From contig JBKBLN010000001.1 in assembly GCA_046296415.1 (NCBI GenBank), forward strand, positions 124,001 to 188,000: a DNA stretch of 64,000 nucleotides, written 5' to 3'. Below are positions 32,251-42,279 of this stretch, one piece after another (the first letter of the stretch is position 1; each line of letters starts with the position of its first letter). The DNA comes from CAYNRA01 sp046296415 (GTDB taxonomy: Bacteria; Bacteroidota; Bacteroidia; Cytophagales; Spirosomataceae). Under the pieces are notes generated by a model. The model was not told the origin of the DNA. It saw only the letters and a program-made list of their open reading frames with translations, and ran no database searches. The translations under genes were made by a program, and so were the position numbers.

Positions 32251-33936
32251 ATGAGTCAAGAGTTGAATCGATTTAGTAAGACCTTAACCCAAGATGTGAG
32301 CAATCCAGCAGCCCAAGCAATGTTATATGCGATTGGGTTGACGGAAACCGACATGAAAAAGCCCCAAATTGGTATTGCCAGTACAGGCTATGAGGGGAAT
32401 CCCTGTAATCTCCATCTCAACGGTCTGTCGGTTCATGTTAAGAAGGGAGTTCAGGCCAATGACATGGTTGGGCTCATTTTTCATACCATTGGGGTATCGG
32501 ATGGCATGACCAACGGAAACGACGGCATGAGCTATTCGCTTCCTTCCCGGGATATCATTGCAGATTCCATCGAAAACGTCGTTTCTGCGCAATGGTATGA
32601 CGGCCTGATTGCCGTTGTTGGCTGTGATAAAAATATGCCCGGTGCCGTATTGGCCATGTGTCGATTGAATCGCCCCGCCATTATGGTGTATGGGGGAACA
32701 GTCCGGACAGGTGGTTGGAAAGGAGGAAAGCTCGACATCGTATCGGCTTTTGAAGCCTACGGAAAACGAGTGGCCGGAACCATCTCTGACGAAGATTACC
32801 AAGGAGTCATCCAGCATGCCATTCCCGGACAGGGCGCGTGCGGCGGGATGTACACAGCCAATACCATGGCCTCCTCCATTGAAGCCTTAGGCCTAAGCCT
32901 TCCTTACAGCTCATCATTCCCCGCGACCCACGAAGGCAAAAAAGCAGAGTGTGAAGCCATAGGTGCCGCGATGAAGATTTGCTTGGAAAAACAAATCGTT
33001 CCTCGGGATATCGTCACCCGAAAATCCCTTGAAAATGCGCTAACGATCGTAATGGCACTCGGTGGATCCACCAATGCCATTCTACACTATTTGGCCATTG
33101 CACGGGCCGCTGGAGTGGAGCTAACCTACCAAGATATTCAGGCCATCTCAGATAGAACCCCGCTCATCGCCGATCTAAAGCCCTCCGGTAAATATTACAT
33201 GGAGGATGTACTCGCCTTAGGCGGTGTACCAGCGATCATGAAATACCTTCACCAAGAGGGATACATCCATGGAGATTGCATCACCATTACGGGAAAAACG
33301 GTAGCAGAAAATCTAGCCGAGGCCCCCGATCTGGACTTTACCGCCCAGTCGATCATTCGACCCATCTCCGATCCCATCAAACAAACAGGACATATCCAGA
33401 TCCTGACAGGAAACCTCGCAGAGCGTGGTGGTGTGGCTAAAATTACAGGAAAAGAAGGCCTCATTTTTGAGGGAATTGCCAAAGTATGCGATAAAGAAGA
33501 ACAAATGTTGGAAGCATTCGCCAAAGGCGAAATCAAAGAAGGACAGGTAATTGTGATTCGCTATGAAGGCCCCAAAGGAGGGCCCGGTATGCCCGAAATG
33601 TTGAAGCCAACCTCGGCAGTTATGGGTGCAGGATTGGGTGACAAGGTAGCCTTGATCACCGACGGTCGTTTTTCCGGAGGTACGCACGGCTTTGTGGTCG
33701 GACACATTTCTCCCGAAGCCTATGATGGAGGCAACATCGCTTTGGTACAAGATGGGGACTTGATTACCATCGATGCCGATACCCGGACCCTGCATGTCCA
33801 TGTCTCAGATGAAGAACTAGCCCAACGGCGACTCAATTGGAAGCCTCTTGAGCCTCCATTTACAAGTCAAGGGGTACTTAGAAAATATGTAAAGTCGGTT
33901 TCAGGTGCCGACTTGGGCTGTGTGACCGACCTTTGA
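32251..33936 (+). CDS. ilvD: Dihydroxy-acid dehydratase
   Basis: A 561-residue Fe-S dehydratase making 2-oxoisovalerate and 2-oxo-3-methylvalerate. Cys52, Cys125 (GCDKNMPG, 124-131) and Cys197 (GQGACGGMYTANTM) are the cluster ligands of the IlvD/Edd family. Length is normal. It is the first gene of an operon that goes on with a glycosyltransferase gene 4 nt later and then ilvB, ilvN and ilvC. Confidence 0.96.
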   Translation: MSQELNRFSKTLTQDVSNPAAQAMLYAIGLTETDMKKPQIGIASTGYEGNPCNLHLNGLSVHVKKGVQANDMVGLIFHTIGVSDGMTNGNDGMSYSLPSRDIIADSIENVVSAQWYDGLIAVVGCDKNMPGAVLAMCRLNRPAIMVYGGTVRTGGWKGGKLDIVSAFEAYGKRVAGTISDEDYQGVIQHAIPGQGACGGMYTANTMASSIEALGLSLPYSSSFPATHEGKKAECEAIGAAMKICLEKQIVPRDIVTRKSLENALTIVMALGGSTNAILHYLAIARAAGVELTYQDIQAISDRTPLIADLKPSGKYYMEDVLALGGVPAIMKYLHQEGYIHGDCITITGKTVAENLAEAPDLDFTAQSIIRPISDPIKQTGHIQILTGNLAERGGVAKITGKEGLIFEGIAKVCDKEEQMLEAFAKGEIKEGQVIVIRYEGPKGGPGMPEMLKPTSAVMGAGLGDKVALITDGRFSGGTHGFVVGHISPEAYDGGNIALVQDGDLITIDADTRTLHVHVSDEELAQRRLNWKPLEPPFTSQGVLRKYVKSVSGADLGCVTDL

Positions 33937-33940
33937 TCGA

Positions 33941-35173
33941 ATGAAAATTGCTTTTGATACCTCTGTTTTAGGGGCAGCCAATTATCTAGCCAACGAGTCA
34001 AGAACGGGTGTTTTTCGCGTGGCCGAAAAACTCTGGGAGGGATTGAGGAAATCAGAACATGAGGTTCACATCGCCTCCCCCTTCCACCTAGGCGAAACCC
34101 AACGATTTCTGGGAAAGCCTTCTTTACATTCGGACTGGACTTGCTGGTGGGCTGAAAAGGAGCTTTCGTGCTACGAACTATTTAAGCTTGATAGTACCGC
34201 CCAAAAAGCGGCTCGTTGGGCTTGGTTTCAGTTGATTCGGCAACGAAAGTCTCGGTACCCACTCCAAGCGTCGGCATTGAGCGAAGTGGAGTTATACCAT
34301 TCTCCTTTCCATCCGCTACCTACCGAAATTCAAAAGCACAAACGGATCAAGTCCCTAGTGACCATTCACGACCTGATCCCGAAGATACATCCTGAGTTCT
34401 TTGGTGCGTGGCATATACACAATGCCAATGAACTCTTGGCTGGTTTGACCCCCGAGACCTTTGTGGCTTGTGTGTCCGAATCAACCCAACACGATTTATT
34501 GACCTGGTGTCCTGCCTTAACACCTGAACGGGTATCGGTCATTCCATTGGCCGCAGACCGTCAACTGTTTTACCAGGAAACGGATCCGAACAAGTTACAG
34601 GCGGTTCGACGTCGATACCAGATTCCAGAGGAGGTGCCCTATTTTCTGTCGGTGTCTACCTTGGAGCCCAGAAAGAATGTTGCTCGGACTGTCGAGGCGT
34701 TTCGACAGTGGGTCAAAGCCGAGCCCCAATCCCAGGCAGTTTTGGTGTTGGTTGGATCCAAAGGCTGGAAGTTGGATCAACTGCTGGCCGATATACAGCG
34801 AGATACCCAGTTGAAAGGACGGCTGATTTTGACCGGGTATGTAGCCGATACCGACCTCGCAGCATTGTATTCGGGAGCACAAGTCTTTGTGTATCCCTCG
34901 CTTTACGAAGGGTTTGGTTTACCGGTATTGGAAGCCATGCAATGTGGAACACCCGTGGTGACGTCACATTCAAGCTCGTTGCCGGAAGTCGTCGGCAAGG
35001 CCGGATTCTTGGTCGATCCACTCTCATTGGACTCCATACAAGAAGGTTTGCACCAAGCTTGGTTGAAAGGAGACCAACTCCGGGATCAGGTGACGGATCA
35101 AGTGCGTCAATTTGATTGGAAAAATTTTGAACAAGCGTATCAAGCGCTATATCAACAAATACATACTGTTTAA
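33941..35173 (+). CDS. Glycosyltransferase family 4 protein inside the ilv operon
   Basis: A 410-residue GT-B enzyme. KRIKSLVTIHDLIPKIHPEFF and FVACVSESTQHDLL are in the N-terminal domain. FLSVSTLEPRKNVARTVEAF and the EGFGLPVLEAMQCGTPVVTS donor-binding segment (E-x7-E pattern) place it in GT4, near mannosyltransferases. No other glycan gene is adjacent on this strand except membrane proteins, so the acceptor is unknown. It starts 4 nt after ilvD and ends 12 nt before ilvB, so it is certainly cotranscribed with them; there is no obvious link to amino-acid synthesis. Confidence 0.87.
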   Translation: MKIAFDTSVLGAANYLANESRTGVFRVAEKLWEGLRKSEHEVHIASPFHLGETQRFLGKPSLHSDWTCWWAEKELSCYELFKLDSTAQKAARWAWFQLIRQRKSRYPLQASALSEVELYHSPFHPLPTEIQKHKRIKSLVTIHDLIPKIHPEFFGAWHIHNANELLAGLTPETFVACVSESTQHDLLTWCPALTPERVSVIPLAADRQLFYQETDPNKLQAVRRRYQIPEEVPYFLSVSTLEPRKNVARTVEAFRQWVKAEPQSQAVLVLVGSKGWKLDQLLADIQRDTQLKGRLILTGYVADTDLAALYSGAQVFVYPSLYEGFGLPVLEAMQCGTPVVTSHSSSLPEVVGKAGFLVDPLSLDSIQEGLHQAWLKGDQLRDQVTDQVRQFDWKNFEQAYQALYQQIHTV

Positions 35174-35185
35174 ACGGGTAGGATC

Positions 35186-36919
35186 ATGCAAACAAAAGAA
35201 CAATTAGATTCCCTGACCTTGCAAGAAGAAAGGTTATTAACAGGAGGACAAGCGCTGATGGAATGTTTGTTAGCCGAAGAAGTGGACACCATTTTTGGGT
35301 ATCCCGGCGGCGCCATCATGCCGGTTTATGATGCCTTGTATGATTACACCGACCGAATTAAACATGTTCTGGTTCGACATGAACAAGGTGCCGCCCATGC
35401 CGCAGAGGGATATGCCCGGTCTTCCTTAAAAGTAGGTGTTTGTATGGCCACTTCAGGGCCTGGGGCCACTAACTTAATTACAGGTATTGCCGATGCGATA
35501 ATTGATTGCACACCGATGGTAGCAATCACCGGGCAAGTCGCCTCCAATTTATTGGGAACCGATGCCTTCCAAGAAACGGATGTGATCGGGATTACCACCC
35601 CCGTTTGTAAATGGAATTACCAGGTGACTCATCCTGATGAGTTACCCGAAGTAATGGCCAAAGCCTTTTTTATCGCTCGTGCAGGAAAACCTGGACCGGT
35701 CTTGATTGACATCACCAAAGATGCCCAGGTAGCGACCATGACCAAGCCTTTTGTCTATAAAAAAGTAGAGAAATTGGCTGGGTACCATCCAAGGCGAATA
35801 CCCAAACTTGAGCAAATTCAAAAAGCGGCCGACTTGATCAATCAGGCCAAGCGCCCCTACATTCTATTCGGACATGGGGTGTTGCTGTCCGATGCCATGT
35901 CGGAATTTCGCCAATTTGTCGAAAAGACCGATATCCCAGCCGCGAGTACTCTACTAGGTATATCGGCACTTGGAATCGATCATCCCAACTACATGGGTTG
36001 GCTAGGAATGCATGGACACTATGCGCCCAACATCATGACAGATAAGTGTGATGTGCTTATTGCCATCGGCATGCGTTTCGATGACCGCGTGACCGGAGAC
36101 GCTAGCAAGTTCGCCCAACAAGCACGGATCATCCATATTGAAATTGATCCCGCTGAAGTCGAGAAAATTAAAAAAACAGAAGCCCCTGTCATAGGAGATA
36201 TCAAGGAAGCCCTAGGTTTACTGATGCCCTTGGTTAAAAATGGGGATTTCACCGCCTGGAAGAATGAGTTCCGCAAATTAGAACCTGCTGAACATGAAGC
36301 CGTTACGCTTCGTGATTTAAAAGGTGAGGGGCCACTGAAAATGGCCGAGGTGGTTCACTTAGTCTCGGAAAAGACGAAAGGCGAAGCCTGTGTGGTCGTG
36401 GATGTGGGTCAGCACCAAATGGTAACCGCTCGGTATTATCAGTTCAAACGTCCTCATTCCTACATTGCCTCGGGTGGACTGGGAACCATGGGCTTTGCCA
36501 TTCCTGCCGCGCTAGGTGCCAAAATGGGGGATCCCTCCCGTGAAGTCATTGCATTTATTGGAGACGGATGTTTTCAAATGACCATTCAAGAACTAGGGAC
36601 CATCGCTCAATCAGGTTTGCCTGTTAAACTCATCATCCTAAACAATAATTTTTTAGGGATGGTCCGACAGTGGCAACAATTGTTCTTTGAAAAACGCTAT
36701 TCTTTTGTCGAGCTTCAGAATCCTGACTTTATCATGATCGCCAAAGGATTTGGCATCGACGGTGCCAAAATAGATCATCGAGAGGGCCTGGAAGAAGCCA
36801 TCGATACCATGCTCGCTCATCCCGGTTCCTATGTTTTGGAGGTTGTGGTCGAGAAAGAGGAAAATGTGTTTCCCATGGTTCCGGCAGGTCGAAGTGTTTC
36901 AGAAATTCGTTTAAAGTAA
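35186..36919 (+). CDS. ilvB: Acetolactate synthase large subunit
   Basis: A 577-residue thiamine-diphosphate enzyme. VRHEQGAAHAAEGYAR holds the catalytic Glu, FGYPGGAIMPVYDAL is the N-terminal motif, and GDGCFQMTIQELGTIAQSGLPVKLIILNNNFLG is the TPP/Mg binding segment (GDG to NN). It joins two pyruvates, or pyruvate and 2-oxobutyrate, as the first step to Val/Leu or Ile. The small subunit gene follows 10 nt later. Confidence 0.96.
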   Translation: MQTKEQLDSLTLQEERLLTGGQALMECLLAEEVDTIFGYPGGAIMPVYDALYDYTDRIKHVLVRHEQGAAHAAEGYARSSLKVGVCMATSGPGATNLITGIADAIIDCTPMVAITGQVASNLLGTDAFQETDVIGITTPVCKWNYQVTHPDELPEVMAKAFFIARAGKPGPVLIDITKDAQVATMTKPFVYKKVEKLAGYHPRRIPKLEQIQKAADLINQAKRPYILFGHGVLLSDAMSEFRQFVEKTDIPAASTLLGISALGIDHPNYMGWLGMHGHYAPNIMTDKCDVLIAIGMRFDDRVTGDASKFAQQARIIHIEIDPAEVEKIKKTEAPVIGDIKEALGLLMPLVKNGDFTAWKNEFRKLEPAEHEAVTLRDLKGEGPLKMAEVVHLVSEKTKGEACVVVDVGQHQMVTARYYQFKRPHSYIASGGLGTMGFAIPAALGAKMGDPSREVIAFIGDGCFQMTIQELGTIAQSGLPVKLIILNNNFLGMVRQWQQLFFEKRYSFVELQNPDFIMIAKGFGIDGAKIDHREGLEEAIDTMLAHPGSYVLEVVVEKEENVFPMVPAGRSVSEIRLK

Positions 36920-36929
36920 ATCCTCGCGC

Positions 36930-37466
36930 ATGACAACCTACACTCTTTGTGTTTTCACCGAAAACAGCATCGGATTACTCAATAAAATTACCATTATTTT
37001 TACCCGACGCCGCATCAACATCGAAAGTCTGACCGTTTCCGAAACAGAACGAAAAGGAATTTCGCGTTTCACCATTGTTATTCAACACGACAAACGCGAG
37101 GAAGTGGAAAAGTTGGTCCGGCAAATACGAAAAATTGTGGAGGTCCTGGCCGTGTTTGGTTATTTGAACGAGGATATCGTGTACAACGAGATCGCCTTAT
37201 TTAAAATACCGACGCCTTTGGAGTCCAAACCGCTCGATATAGAAACCATCAACCGAGTATACAAAGCTTGGGTGGTGTATTGGGGACTTGACTATGTGGC
37301 CATTCAGAAAACCGGTACCGAACGAGAAATATTTGATTTCTTCCGGTACATCAAACCCCATGGAATCATCGAATTCGTCCGGTCTGGCCGGGTCGCGGTA
37401 GGAAAGACGCCCCAAGGCCTAGTCGAGTACCTTCCAGAAGAGATGGAGTGGGAATATTATCTGTAA
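36930..37466 (+). CDS. ilvN: Acetolactate synthase small (regulatory) subunit
   Basis: A 178-residue subunit. The N-terminal ACT domain begins YTLCVFTENSIGLLNKITIIFTRRRINIESLTVSETERKGISRFTIV, and it binds valine for feedback control in known enzymes. The C-terminal half is typical of longer ilvH/ilvN proteins of this phylum. It directly follows ilvB. Confidence 0.93.
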   Translation: MTTYTLCVFTENSIGLLNKITIIFTRRRINIESLTVSETERKGISRFTIVIQHDKREEVEKLVRQIRKIVEVLAVFGYLNEDIVYNEIALFKIPTPLESKPLDIETINRVYKAWVVYWGLDYVAIQKTGTEREIFDFFRYIKPHGIIEFVRSGRVAVGKTPQGLVEYLPEEMEWEYYL

Positions 37467-37485
37467 TGATTCGATCGCACATTTA

Positions 37486-39144
37486 ATGAAATTACGTCAA
37501 ATAGTTTTCGGAGTTCTACTAGTATTGCCTATTCTTGGGTTTTACTACCTTCATGGGTATTGGGTAACCAATACGCCCCTCCAAGATGATTTTGACGGAC
37601 TTCTACATCCGGCTACTCTTTGGCAGTCGATGCCCCAAAGTATATCGAGTACTTGGGAGCTACTCACTACCCAAGATGACGAACGCCGTGTCATCCTGAA
37701 CCGATTGGTGGCCATTTCCATCACGGAAGCCATGGGCTACTTGGATTTCCGCTGGATGAAGTGGATCGGATTGTTTCTAAATTTCATCCTAGTAGGCTTA
37801 TTGGTCGATTTGATTCGCGTCAATCGCTGGTCTTGGTGGACATTGGTGCCTGCTATTTTGCTTTTATACTCGAATGCCAATTACGGAGCTTTGCATTGGG
37901 GAATGATTCCCGTTCAACAAATCGGGGTTTTTGTGTGGGGAATCCTCGCTCTATGGGCTGCCAGCCGAGGTCATGGCCTCTTGGCTGTAGTGGCAGGGTG
38001 TCTTTCTCTAGCCTCCGATGTTTCGGGTGTCCTCATCTTACCTGCAGGCCTCATCACCTTAGCGCTTCGCCGAGATTGGCGACTTTTTGGGCTGTGGTTT
38101 TTGGGCATAGGATTGGCTGTTTTTGGGTACATGCACGGGCTAGAAGTCCCGGCATATCGACCTTCTTTATTGCAAAATCTCCAAGAATGGCCTAGCCTTT
38201 TAGGCATGGTGTGGATTTCACCGGGACTTTTTCTGGATATTTGGCTGGACAGTCCCCTAACCTTCCGAATCGCCTGGGTAGCGGTGTTCTCTACTGTGGG
38301 GTGGTATGTATTGATTAAATTAACGATTCCGTCCCTTCAAACCTGGTGGAAAAAAGGGACGATTACCTCGCAAGAGAGTTGGATTTTAGGGGTACTTGCT
38401 TTCTTGATAGGAACCCTTCTGATTTTTGCATTAGGTCGAGCTAGTGAAGGAATATCCTCCATTTTTGATTCGAGGTACCGCCATATTTTCCACCTTTTTG
38501 TGCTGTTTATCTGGTTTTTAGTTGGTATTAAAGGACAGTATAAGCACATGCTTCCTTGGGTGGTATCAGGGGGAATTATCTGGTATGGATGGGTGCTGTG
38601 GATCACCTGGGGGTATTTTGACTTTCAACGGCAGGTACATTTAACCGACATGTATGCGTGGCATCATCAACGAGGTATGCCGAATACGGGGATCTATTAT
38701 TCGATGCAAACAGAAGTGGATCGGGTGATTGAAGAGGCAGAAAAATGGAATGTGTACCGCCCAGCGGACTTTCCGTTTGCCCCCTTAGCCACAGCCCAGG
38801 TATCGGGCAAAGCACAAGCCCAATGGATCAACGTCACCCCAACTGGGCGAGCGGTTGAGTTCATGGGGCAGCCGCGAGGCTTTGGAAAAGACCAAGGTAA
38901 TTACCTCGTTTTAAAGTCATCGCAGACTAGCTACATTTTACCCATACGGTATGCGCGGCAACGAAGCTGGAAGAGTTTCTTCCCTAGCCGGTATTATATG
39001 CCAACTGGGCAGTCGATTTTAATTCAGAATCACATGCTAAAGCCCGGGAAGTACGAGGTTTTTTTAGGAATACCCAAAGGTAACGGGTGGTCTTTACTGG
39101 AAACACACCTTACATTTGAACCGACGCCTTCTGCCGGAGGCTAA
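37486..39144 (+). CDS. Polytopic membrane protein of unknown function in the ilv operon
   Basis: A 552-residue protein with about ten hydrophobic segments in the first 380 residues and a soluble C-terminal part of about 170. Residues after the first membrane segment (TNTPLQDDFDGLLHPATLWQ) have an acidic DDFD cluster in a loop, as in GT-C-like enzymes, but I recognise no family. It lies 19 nt after ilvN and 55 nt before ilvC. Its presence in an amino-acid operon is unexplained and parallels the GT4 gene after ilvD. Confidence 0.55.
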   Translation: MKLRQIVFGVLLVLPILGFYYLHGYWVTNTPLQDDFDGLLHPATLWQSMPQSISSTWELLTTQDDERRVILNRLVAISITEAMGYLDFRWMKWIGLFLNFILVGLLVDLIRVNRWSWWTLVPAILLLYSNANYGALHWGMIPVQQIGVFVWGILALWAASRGHGLLAVVAGCLSLASDVSGVLILPAGLITLALRRDWRLFGLWFLGIGLAVFGYMHGLEVPAYRPSLLQNLQEWPSLLGMVWISPGLFLDIWLDSPLTFRIAWVAVFSTVGWYVLIKLTIPSLQTWWKKGTITSQESWILGVLAFLIGTLLIFALGRASEGISSIFDSRYRHIFHLFVLFIWFLVGIKGQYKHMLPWVVSGGIIWYGWVLWITWGYFDFQRQVHLTDMYAWHHQRGMPNTGIYYSMQTEVDRVIEEAEKWNVYRPADFPFAPLATAQVSGKAQAQWINVTPTGRAVEFMGQPRGFGKDQGNYLVLKSSQTSYILPIRYARQRSWKSFFPSRYYMPTGQSILIQNHMLKPGKYEVFLGIPKGNGWSLLETHLTFEPTPSAGG

Positions 39145-39199
39145 GTATATATCAATCCACAATGGATATCTTTTTTAATTCAAACTATTCAAAAACAAC

Positions 39200-40243
39200 A
39201 TGGCAAAGTTAAATTTTGGCGGCGTTGAGGAGGAAGTAATCACCCGGGAGGAATTTCCACTCGAAAAGGCCCGCGAAGTATTGGGTCAGGAAACCATCGC
39301 TGTGATCGGGTATGGTGTTCAAGGGCCTGGTCAGGCAATGAATATGCGGGATAACGGTTTGCCCGTGATCGTCGGTCAGCGTAAAGGAAAAACATACGAT
39401 AAAGCCGTGGCCGATGGTTGGGTGCCTGGTGAAACGTTGTTTGAAATTGAGGAGGCATTGGAGCGCGGAACGATCATCTGTTATTTACTTTCGGATGCCG
39501 CTCAAATCGAGCTTTGGCCGACCGTGAAAAAATACCTCACGCCGGGTAAATCCTTGTATTTCTCCCATGGTTTTGGTATTACCTACAAAGATAAAACCGG
39601 GATTGTCCCACCTGCGGATGTTGATGTTTTCCTAGCTGCTCCCAAAGGTTCAGGGACCTCGTTGCGTCGATTATTTGTGGAAGGCAAAGGCCTTAACTCC
39701 TCGTTTGCTATCTATCAAGATGCAACAGGCAAAGCCCGCGAAAAATGCATCGCTATGGCAATTGGTGTGGGATCTGGCTATTTGTTTGAGACCAACTTTT
39801 ATAAAGAAGTTACGTCCGATTTAACAGGGGAGCGTGGAACACTCATGGGAGCTATCCAAGGTATTTTTGCCGCACAATACGAAGTATTACGGGCGAATGG
39901 TCATTCACCCTCTGAAGCATTCAATGAAACGGTGGAGGAACTTACCCAGTCGCTGATGCCTTTGGTTGCTGAAAATGGGATGGATTGGATGTACGCCAAC
40001 TGTTCCACTACGGCTCAACGTGGGGCATTGGATTGGTGGAAACCTTTCCGTGATGCCACAAAGCCTGTATTCGAGAAATTATATGAGTCCGTTAAGTCTG
40101 AAAACGAAGCACGTATCTCGATCGAGCGGAACTCACAGCCGGATTACCGCGAAAAATTAGAGATAGAGTTGGCGGAACTTCGGGATTCTGAAATGTGGCG
40201 TGCCGGTAAAACGGTTCGGAGCCTACGTCCTGAAAACAGCTGA
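39200..40243 (+). CDS. ilvC: Ketol-acid reductoisomerase
   Basis: A 347-residue enzyme of the short, class I type. IAVIGYGVQGPGQAMNMRDNGL is the NADPH loop, YLLSDAAQIELWPTVKKYL follows it, and FLAAPKGSGTSLRRLFVEGKG is conserved. It isomerises and reduces acetolactate with NADPH. It is the last gene of the ilv operon and is followed by a strong hairpin. Confidence 0.95.
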   Translation: MAKLNFGGVEEEVITREEFPLEKAREVLGQETIAVIGYGVQGPGQAMNMRDNGLPVIVGQRKGKTYDKAVADGWVPGETLFEIEEALERGTIICYLLSDAAQIELWPTVKKYLTPGKSLYFSHGFGITYKDKTGIVPPADVDVFLAAPKGSGTSLRRLFVEGKGLNSSFAIYQDATGKAREKCIAMAIGVGSGYLFETNFYKEVTSDLTGERGTLMGAIQGIFAAQYEVLRANGHSPSEAFNETVEELTQSLMPLVAENGMDWMYANCSTTAQRGALDWWKPFRDATKPVFEKLYESVKSENEARISIERNSQPDYREKLEIELAELRDSEMWRAGKTVRSLRPENS

Positions 40244-40264
40244 TCAGGTAAATACTCAAAAACG

Positions 40265-40302
40265 AAAAAGTCGAGGCCTTGAAAGAGGCCTCGACTTTTT
40301 TA
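40265..40302. terminator. Bidirectional terminator between ilvC and rho
   Basis: AAAAAGTCGAGGCCT pairs with AGGCCTCGACTTTTT around a 6-nt loop, a perfect stem of about 15 bp with A and T runs at its two ends. It can end the ilv transcript (plus) and the rho transcript (minus). Confidence 0.92.
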
Positions 40303-40327
40303 AATCCTGATGGTAAAAGAACCTGAA

Positions 40328-42016
40328 CTATCGGTTCATGGTCATTAAAAACTCTTCGTTATTCCGGGTTCCCTTCATTTTATCCAACACAAACTCCATT
40401 GTTTCCATCGGATTCATATCAGACAAGTATTTCCGCAACAACCATACTTTTTGGAGTTCATCTTTTTCCATAAGAAGGTCTTCACGGCGGGTTCCTGAAG
40501 CTAGGATATCGATGGACGGATAGACACGCTTGTTGGCCAGGCGGCGATCTAGCTGAAGTTCCATGTTTCCTGTTCCTTTAAACTCTTCAAAAATAACTTC
40601 ATCCATTTTGGATCCGGTGTCGATGAGGGCTGTGGCAATGATCGTCAACGATCCTCCATTCTCCACATTACGGGCAGCACCAAAGAAACGTTTTGGACGG
40701 TGCAAAGCATTGGCATCTACCCCTCCAGATAAGATTTTGCCCGAAGATGGAATAACGGTATTGTAGGCCCGTGCAAGGCGTGTGATGGAATCCAAAAGGA
40801 TTACAACATCATGGCCAGATTCCACCAAACGCTTGGCTTTCTCAAGCACCATGCCTGATACCTTTACGTGTTTGTCGGCGGTTTCGTCGAAGGTGGAAGA
40901 AATGACCTCCGCTTTGACGGATCGTTGCATATCGGTTACCTCCTCGGGGCGTTCATCTATGAGGAGGATAATCAAATAAATTTCGGGGTGGTTGCGGGTG
41001 ATTGCATTGGCGATCTCCTTTAGCAATACCGTTTTACCAGTTTTGGGCTGGGCAACAATCATCCCCCGTTGGCCCTTTCCGATTGGAGCGAAAAGATCCA
41101 ACACGCGGGTCGACATAAGATCGGGCTTGGTACTTAACCTGATTTTTTCTTCTGGAAAGAGGGGCGTCAGGTATTCAAAGGGAACCCGATCACGGATTTC
41201 TTCTGTCGTCTTTCCGTTGACAGAGATTACTTTAAGCAAAGCAAAGTACTTTTCTCCTTCTTTGGGTGGTCGGACAGTTCCTAGGATGGTATCTCCGGTT
41301 TTAAGTCCGAACAATTTAATTTGTGATGGTGAAACGTAGATATCATCGGGACTGGCTAGGTAGTTATAGTCACCTGAGCGCATAAAACCATAGCCACCAT
41401 CGGACATAATTTCAAGAACCCCTTCATTTTCGATTAGTCCATCAAATTCTTTAACCAGGGTATTGAATTGGCGTTTGATTTGCCGACTGTAATCGTCTTG
41501 TCTCTTTTTTTCCTTGGGACTTAAAAGGGTTTCCTCTGGAAGACCTAAGTCGACGGGTGGCATTTCGGAGGGGGCTTCGTTTGTCTCCAGTTCCTGGCTT
41601 ACGGCCATGTCTATTTCTGAGGTCTCAGCGGGTAGAAATGGGATGGGTTCTTCCTCGATTTCAAGTTGTGGAGCTGGAAGCTCATCGATTTCGGGGGATT
41701 GTTTTTTGGAGATTCGTCTCCGCAGTTTAGGCCGATTGTCTGATTCTGTTTCGACGGCGGTTGGTTCAGCTCGGTTGGGTAGGGACTCCGTAGGCTTTTC
41801 CACTCGGGTAGGAGCCGGTTTAGGGCTTTCTACGATCTCGGGCTCAGGTTGGGGGGGTGGGGTAGAGGCAATTTCCTCAGGTTGGATTTTGCTCAAGATC
41901 ATTTTGACAAGATCTTTTTTTGTCACGCCACGATACTCCGTGATGCCTACTTCGTCGGCCATTTTACGGAGCTCTGAGAGAAGTTTATTGTTTAATTCTT
42001 CTGCTTGGTACATCAT
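40328..42016 (-). CDS. rho: Transcription termination factor Rho with long N-terminal insertion
   Basis: A 562-residue Rho helicase. Residues 5-45 are the Rho N-terminal helical domain (LNNKLLSELRKMADEVGI). About 48-165 is a low-complexity Pro/Glu-rich stretch. The RNA-binding domain follows (GYGFMRSGDYNYLASPDDIYVSP, about 208-230), then Walker A QPKTGKTV at 323-330 and Walker B VVILLDS at 404-410, with R-loop and Q-loop motifs after it. E. coli Rho has 419 residues; the difference is almost all the insertion, a known feature of Bacteroidota Rho. It ends transcripts that lack translation. It is monocistronic here. Confidence 0.96.
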   Translation of the reverse strand: MMYQAEELNNKLLSELRKMADEVGITEYRGVTKKDLVKMILSKIQPEEIASTPPPQPEPEIVESPKPAPTRVEKPTESLPNRAEPTAVETESDNRPKLRRRISKKQSPEIDELPAPQLEIEEEPIPFLPAETSEIDMAVSQELETNEAPSEMPPVDLGLPEETLLSPKEKKRQDDYSRQIKRQFNTLVKEFDGLIENEGVLEIMSDGGYGFMRSGDYNYLASPDDIYVSPSQIKLFGLKTGDTILGTVRPPKEGEKYFALLKVISVNGKTTEEIRDRVPFEYLTPLFPEEKIRLSTKPDLMSTRVLDLFAPIGKGQRGMIVAQPKTGKTVLLKEIANAITRNHPEIYLIILLIDERPEEVTDMQRSVKAEVISSTFDETADKHVKVSGMVLEKAKRLVESGHDVVILLDSITRLARAYNTVIPSSGKILSGGVDANALHRPKRFFGAARNVENGGSLTIIATALIDTGSKMDEVIFEEFKGTGNMELQLDRRLANKRVYPSIDILASGTRREDLLMEKDELQKVWLLRKYLSDMNPMETMEFVLDKMKGTRNNEEFLMTMNR

Positions 42017-42128
42017 GATATGGATACAATGCGGTAATTCAAGGTATGTGGGGTTGGAACACTGCCATACATAGGAAGTGCATTTGACTCTAAAGAGTGG
42101 TTGTGAGTAGGCATAAAGCCGTGGACAT

Positions 42129-42136
42129 CAAAAGTA
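42129..42136 (-). promoter_or_regulatory. Candidate -7 box for rho
   Basis: TACTTTTG on the minus strand matches TAnnTTTG and is the same 8-mer as in the leuB and padR promoters. No -33 element stands at the right distance. A leader of about 105 nt before the rho ATG would follow, and long leaders are usual for rho. No other structure was seen in 42017-42279. Confidence 0.3.
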
Positions 42137-42279
42137 AGGTTATTTAATCACGAGTGGATGGATCGTTAGGCCATCGTCAAGCCTTTGGGGAGAAAAGGAT
42201 CGTGGGATTCTGATGCAATTTTAAAGTATAAATTTCCTATTGACAAATAAAATCATCAATTTATTATCATTTCGGTGGG

